DNA of 64,000 bases from NCBI RefSeq assembly GCF_963667135.1, contig NZ_OY762974.1, positions 1,612,001 through 1,676,000 on the forward strand, in the 5' to 3' direction. A model generated the notes under the pieces. That model searched no databases. It saw only the letters and a program-made list of their open reading frames with translations, and had not been told where the DNA came from. Positions within the stretch are counted from its first letter, which is position 1, and every line of letters starts with the position of its first letter. Below, in pieces: positions 61,276-64,000 of the stretch. Both the position numbers and the translations under genes were made by a program. This DNA is from an uncultured Macellibacteroides sp. (lineage in GTDB: Bacteria > Bacteroidota > Bacteroidia > Bacteroidales > Tannerellaceae).

Positions 61276-61656
61276 TTATTTCGCAATTAATTGTTCGTAA
61301 TCTGAGGCAGAAAGTAATTCTTCTATTTGAGAAGCATCAGTTATGTTGATTTTTATTATCCAACCTTCACCATAAGCGTCTTCGTTGATAAGTTCAGGCT
61401 TTTCTTCAAGCGCACTGTTTATTTCAACTACTTCGCCGGTAACAGGCATGAACAAGTCGGAAACAGTTTTAACTGCTTCGATTGAACCGAATACTTCTTC
61501 TTTTTCAACCGTTTCACCTTCGGTTTGAACATCTACATATACAATATCGCCCAATTCACCTTGTGCGTAATCAGTAATTCCGATATAAGCCACGTTTCCT
61601 TCAACGCGGATCCATTCGTGATCCTTTGTGTACTTTAGTTCTGCAGGGAAAATCAT
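61276..61656 (-). CDS. gcvH: Glycine cleavage system H protein
   Basis: This 126-residue lipoyl carrier protein has its lipoylation Lys63 in [14 protein letters not shown] and the standard [19 protein letters not shown] start. It shuttles the aminomethyl group in glycine cleavage. gcvP and gcvT are not in this window, so it acts with partners encoded elsewhere. Confidence 0.96.
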   Translation of the reverse strand: MIFPAELKYTKDHEWIRVEGNVAYIGITDYAQGELGDIVYVDVQTEGETVEKEEVFGSIEAVKTVSDLFMPVTGEVVEINSALEEKPELINEDAYGEGWIIKINITDASQIEELLSASDYEQLIAK

Positions 61657-61671
61657 AATTCTAGTATTTTA

Positions 61672-62292
61672 TTAGATGAATAAATAAATATAACTCAGTA
61701 TTGAAGCTGTAAAGGTACAGAAAAAACCAAGCAAAAAACCTGCATACACCTGCATAGGAGTATGCCTTCCCAGAAAAATTCTGGAAGTACCAACCAACCC
61801 GGCTATAATGAATATCAAAATAAAGGCCCAATAGGGATTTTGCTGATGCAGACGGCAAATACCCATGACTGCACCGGCCAGACCGCCGATTCCCATCATA
61901 TGGGCACTGATTTTCCAAAATAGGTTAACTCCCATCCCAATAAGAAGGCTTCCTGCGGTAGCTCCAAGTAAAACCAGAATCCAGACAGGCATCATTAGTT
62001 TCATCATAAGATAGAAGCATGCCCCCACAGAAATTATAAAGATTAGGTAAGGAACAAACCGTTCCTTACGGTCAGTCAACTCCAGGTCGCCTGCAGCTCC
62101 GCTTTTCACAAACAACAAGATAAAGAATCCAGGCATAATGGCTGTGCTAAGAAACGCCCCTCCGGCAATTATCAGCTTCATGGAAAAAGGATAGATGGCC
62201 AGATACGTAAATGTAAGTGCCAGTATCATTCCATACGTTATCATTAATAACGGATGAAAAATGATGGACGTTATGTTAGCAAATAGTTTCAT
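61672..62292 (-). CDS. PAP2-superfamily membrane protein
   Basis: This 206-residue integral membrane protein has about six helices. The C-terminal motif SRIFLGRHTPMQVYAGFLLGF resembles the PAP2 SR-xxx-H and xxxxHxxxxVxxG patterns in reduced form. Members dephosphorylate lipid phosphates; with motif 1 not obvious, activity is uncertain. The ATG at 62292 is 10 bp after the rpoN stop and preferred to 62361, which lies inside rpoN. Confidence 0.75.
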   Translation of the reverse strand: MKLFANITSIIFHPLLMITYGMILALTFTYLAIYPFSMKLIIAGGAFLSTAIMPGFFILLFVKSGAAGDLELTDRKERFVPYLIFIISVGACFYLMMKLMMPVWILVLLGATAGSLLIGMGVNLFWKISAHMMGIGGLAGAVMGICRLHQQNPYWAFILIFIIAGLVGTSRIFLGRHTPMQVYAGFLLGFFCTFTASILSYIYLFI

Positions 62293-62302
62293 CTCAATCG
62301 GT

Positions 62303-63772
62303 TTATATTTCTTTTCGAAGGCGTGCCACCGGCATACCCAGTTGTTCCCTGTATTTGGCAACGGTACGCCGGGCTATCAAATACCCTTTCTCCGTCAATA
62401 TTTTAGTAAGCTCCTCATCGGTGAGCGGTTTTCGTTTATCTTCGCCTTCAATACACTCCTTAAGAATCTTTTTTACCTCCCGGGTAGATATTTCCTCTCC
62501 CGTGTCGGTTTGTGTTGATTCGGAGAAGAAATACTTAAGAGGATAAATCCCAAAATTGGTTTGTACATACTTGCTGTTGCTAACCCTTGATATTGTAGAA
62601 ATATCGAATCCGCACCTTTCTGCCACATCTTTCAGAATCATCGGACGCAATGTACTTTCGTCGCCGGTAAAGAAAAATTCAGACTGAAGCATGATTATCG
62701 TTTCCATTGTACGGGAAAGAGTTTCATGTCGTTGCCTTATTGCATCAATGAACCATTGTGCGGCATCCAGTTTTTGTTTTACGAACTGAACAGCATCCCG
62801 CATATCCGAAGTTTGATTCGCCTTGTTTCCTGCATAATCCTGAAACATGGCCGCATAATCCTTGTTGATACGCATTTCCGGAACGCCTTTATTGTTCATA
62901 GACAAAATCAGCTCTCCATTGGATGTCTCCACCAGAAAATCAGGAATTACCTGACTCAATACCGTCTCCATGGAATCTCCCCAGGCAGCTCCCGGTTTGG
63001 GATTAAGAGACGTAATTTCATGAATAGCCCTTTTCAGTGAAGCTTCATCTACTTGAAGCCCTTTTAAAATTTTATCGTAATGCTTTCGCGAAAACTCATC
63101 AAAGAAATCAGTAAGAATGCGAATAGCAAGCAAGCAGTCCGGATTCTTTTCCCCTTTTTCAAGCTGAATCAACAAGCACTCCTGCAAATCCCGTGCGGCA
63201 ACGCCAATGGGTTCAAAATCCTGAATAACCAGCAATACTTCTTTTACCAGCTCCTCTGTAACCTCATATCCGGACTGAAAGATAATGTCGTCAGCGATGG
63301 CTTCCGGATCACGACGAAGATATCCATCGTCATCAAGATTTCCAATAATGTATTCGGCTACTTTCATCTCTTTTTCCGGCAACTCCCGTAGCCCTAACTG
63401 CTGCAGCAGGAACTCGTTGAGCGACTGGCTACCTGAAAAAGGAATATCCTCTTTTTGTTCGGCCTTTCCTCTTATTTCCTGTAACTTATAGTCCGGAATA
63501 TCTTCCTCGTTGAGGTAATCACCTAAAGCAAGGTCAGTTTCAGATTCGGACGATCCTCCCTCGTCGGTCACATCAGCATCGTCCGCCTTCTCAAAGTCGT
63601 CCGACACATCTCGCCCTTCCTCCAAGGCCGGATTCTCTTCCAGTTCGTGCTTTATACGTTCTTCCAGCTCAATAGCCGGAAGTTCTAAAAGCCTGATTAG
63701 CTGAATCTGCTGAGGCGAAAGCTTTTGTTGTAACTTTTGCTGTAACTGTTGTTTCAACATACCTGTACTCAC
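62303..63772 (-). CDS. rpoN: RNA polymerase sigma-54 factor
   Basis: This 489-residue protein has a Gln-rich N-terminal activator-interaction region (LKQQLQQKLQQKLSPQQIQL), an acidic region at about 45-100, a core-binding domain, and the C-terminal RpoN box ARRTVAKYREQLGMPVARLR. It directs enhancer-dependent transcription. No sigma-54 activator gene is in the window. It has a consensus -7 element at 63791-63798 and heads a four-gene operon. Confidence 0.96.
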   Translation of the reverse strand: MSTGMLKQQLQQKLQQKLSPQQIQLIRLLELPAIELEERIKHELEENPALEEGRDVSDDFEKADDADVTDEGGSSESETDLALGDYLNEEDIPDYKLQEIRGKAEQKEDIPFSGSQSLNEFLLQQLGLRELPEKEMKVAEYIIGNLDDDGYLRRDPEAIADDIIFQSGYEVTEELVKEVLLVIQDFEPIGVAARDLQECLLIQLEKGEKNPDCLLAIRILTDFFDEFSRKHYDKILKGLQVDEASLKRAIHEITSLNPKPGAAWGDSMETVLSQVIPDFLVETSNGELILSMNNKGVPEMRINKDYAAMFQDYAGNKANQTSDMRDAVQFVKQKLDAAQWFIDAIRQRHETLSRTMETIIMLQSEFFFTGDESTLRPMILKDVAERCGFDISTISRVSNSKYVQTNFGIYPLKYFFSESTQTDTGEEISTREVKKILKECIEGEDKRKPLTDEELTKILTEKGYLIARRTVAKYREQLGMPVARLRKEI

Positions 63773-63790
63773 TCTGTATTAATGCATACG

Positions 63791-63798
63791 CAAATATA
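63791..63798 (-). promoter_or_regulatory. -7 promoter element for rpoN
   Basis: The minus strand reads TATATTTG, 18 bp before the rpoN ATG. Confidence 0.5.
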
Positions 63799-63852
63799 AG
63801 TCCTTTAACGGTAAACCTGAGAGAATAAACCATAATAGTTCTAAAAGAACCG

Positions 63853-64000
63853 TTACTTTATGATTCCCAATTCTCTTTCGTAAGCCGTTTTATCGTTGAT
63901 AAGTTTCAGTGCCTGCTGATAAATGTCGTTATCATCGTTGATAACCTGGAAATACTCATTCATATCAAACAAATCACGGGCTATCAATGCCTTAATCTGT
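63853..64000 (-). CDS. Probable S41 peptidase, C-terminal end (5' truncated by window)
   Basis: A frame open to the window edge ends at the TAA at 63853-63855. The last residues read QIKALIARDLFDMNEYFQVI, then a short acidic stretch, then YERELGIIK. This end resembles C-terminal processing proteases of the S41 family in Bacteroidota. No catalytic part is visible, so the assignment rests on recollection of the tail and is tentative. Confidence 0.5.
   Translation of the reverse strand, partial: QIKALIARDLFDMNEYFQVINDDNDIYQQALKLINDKTAYERELGIIK

Overview
The window comes from the chromosome of a Bacteroidota species, most likely order Bacteroidales and close to Parabacteroides/Tannerellaceae. 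The evidence is: promoters with the TAnnTTTG -7 element instead of an E. coli-type -10, a SusC/SusD pair with an ECF sigma/FecR system, a PorW/SprE-type lipoprotein, the long form of IspG, DUF2851/DUF3108/DUF4292 proteins, a chimeric nucleoside kinase, and almost no Shine-Dalgarno signals. Genus is an inference. No rRNA, tRNA, CRISPR array, transposase or integrase was found.

Layout. 1-7.3 kb is core: the end of a DUF2851 gene, an Ig-like lipoprotein overlapping a DUF3108 gene, cysS with a PaaI-type thioesterase, and znuA-znuC with a small membrane gene. 7.3-8.1 kb is a gene-free stretch with four 22-bp-phased copies of a GACAACTGTC-like motif inside a large imperfect palindrome. 8.1-22.9 kb is a visibly AT-richer accessory locus: ECF sigma, FecR anti-sigma, SusC with an STN domain, SusD, an SGNH hydrolase, an SxtJ-like membrane protein, a 50-residue DUF5989/SxtK-like protein, a NodU/CmcH carbamoyltransferase and two beta-L-arabinofuranosidase-type enzymes (GH127-like), closed by a strong terminator. 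An orphan lipoprotein follows (23.1-24.5 kb).

24.6-41.8 kb returns to core or semi-core genes: M16 protease, dprA, a YbgC-type thioesterase, a U32 peptidase-like protein, a CE2-like esterase, dusB, two tandem GIN-domain (DUF2807) proteins, an NAD-dependent epimerase, a GH42 beta-galactosidase, a Na/Pi cotransporter and a nucleoside kinase. Two short intergenic transcripts (about 27.69-27.79 and 33.07-33.20 kb) share a conserved block and each has its own promoter and terminator, so they look like two members of one small-RNA family.

41.8-64 kb holds a lamin-tail protein with a C-terminal sorting-like domain, asd, an operon aroA - Cys-rich membrane protein - znuB-like permease - porW/sprE, an operon ribF - M20 deacetylase - flippase, a run ispG - dut - TPR - DUF4292 - envC, and an operon rpoN - PAP2 - gcvH - purE. 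The window ends in the C-terminus of a probable S41 protease.

How the parts work together: the accessory locus reads as a trans-envelope-regulated glycan system. SusCD would import an arabinofuranose-containing oligosaccharide that the two GH127-type enzymes trim. The embedded SGNH/SxtJ/SxtK/carbamoyltransferase block, whose last three genes resemble the sxtI-sxtJ-sxtK set of saxitoxin clusters, is not a standard part of such loci and is the most unusual element here. The zinc uptake genes are split: znuA and znuC lie at 5.5-7.1 kb and a matching permease at 48.5 kb.
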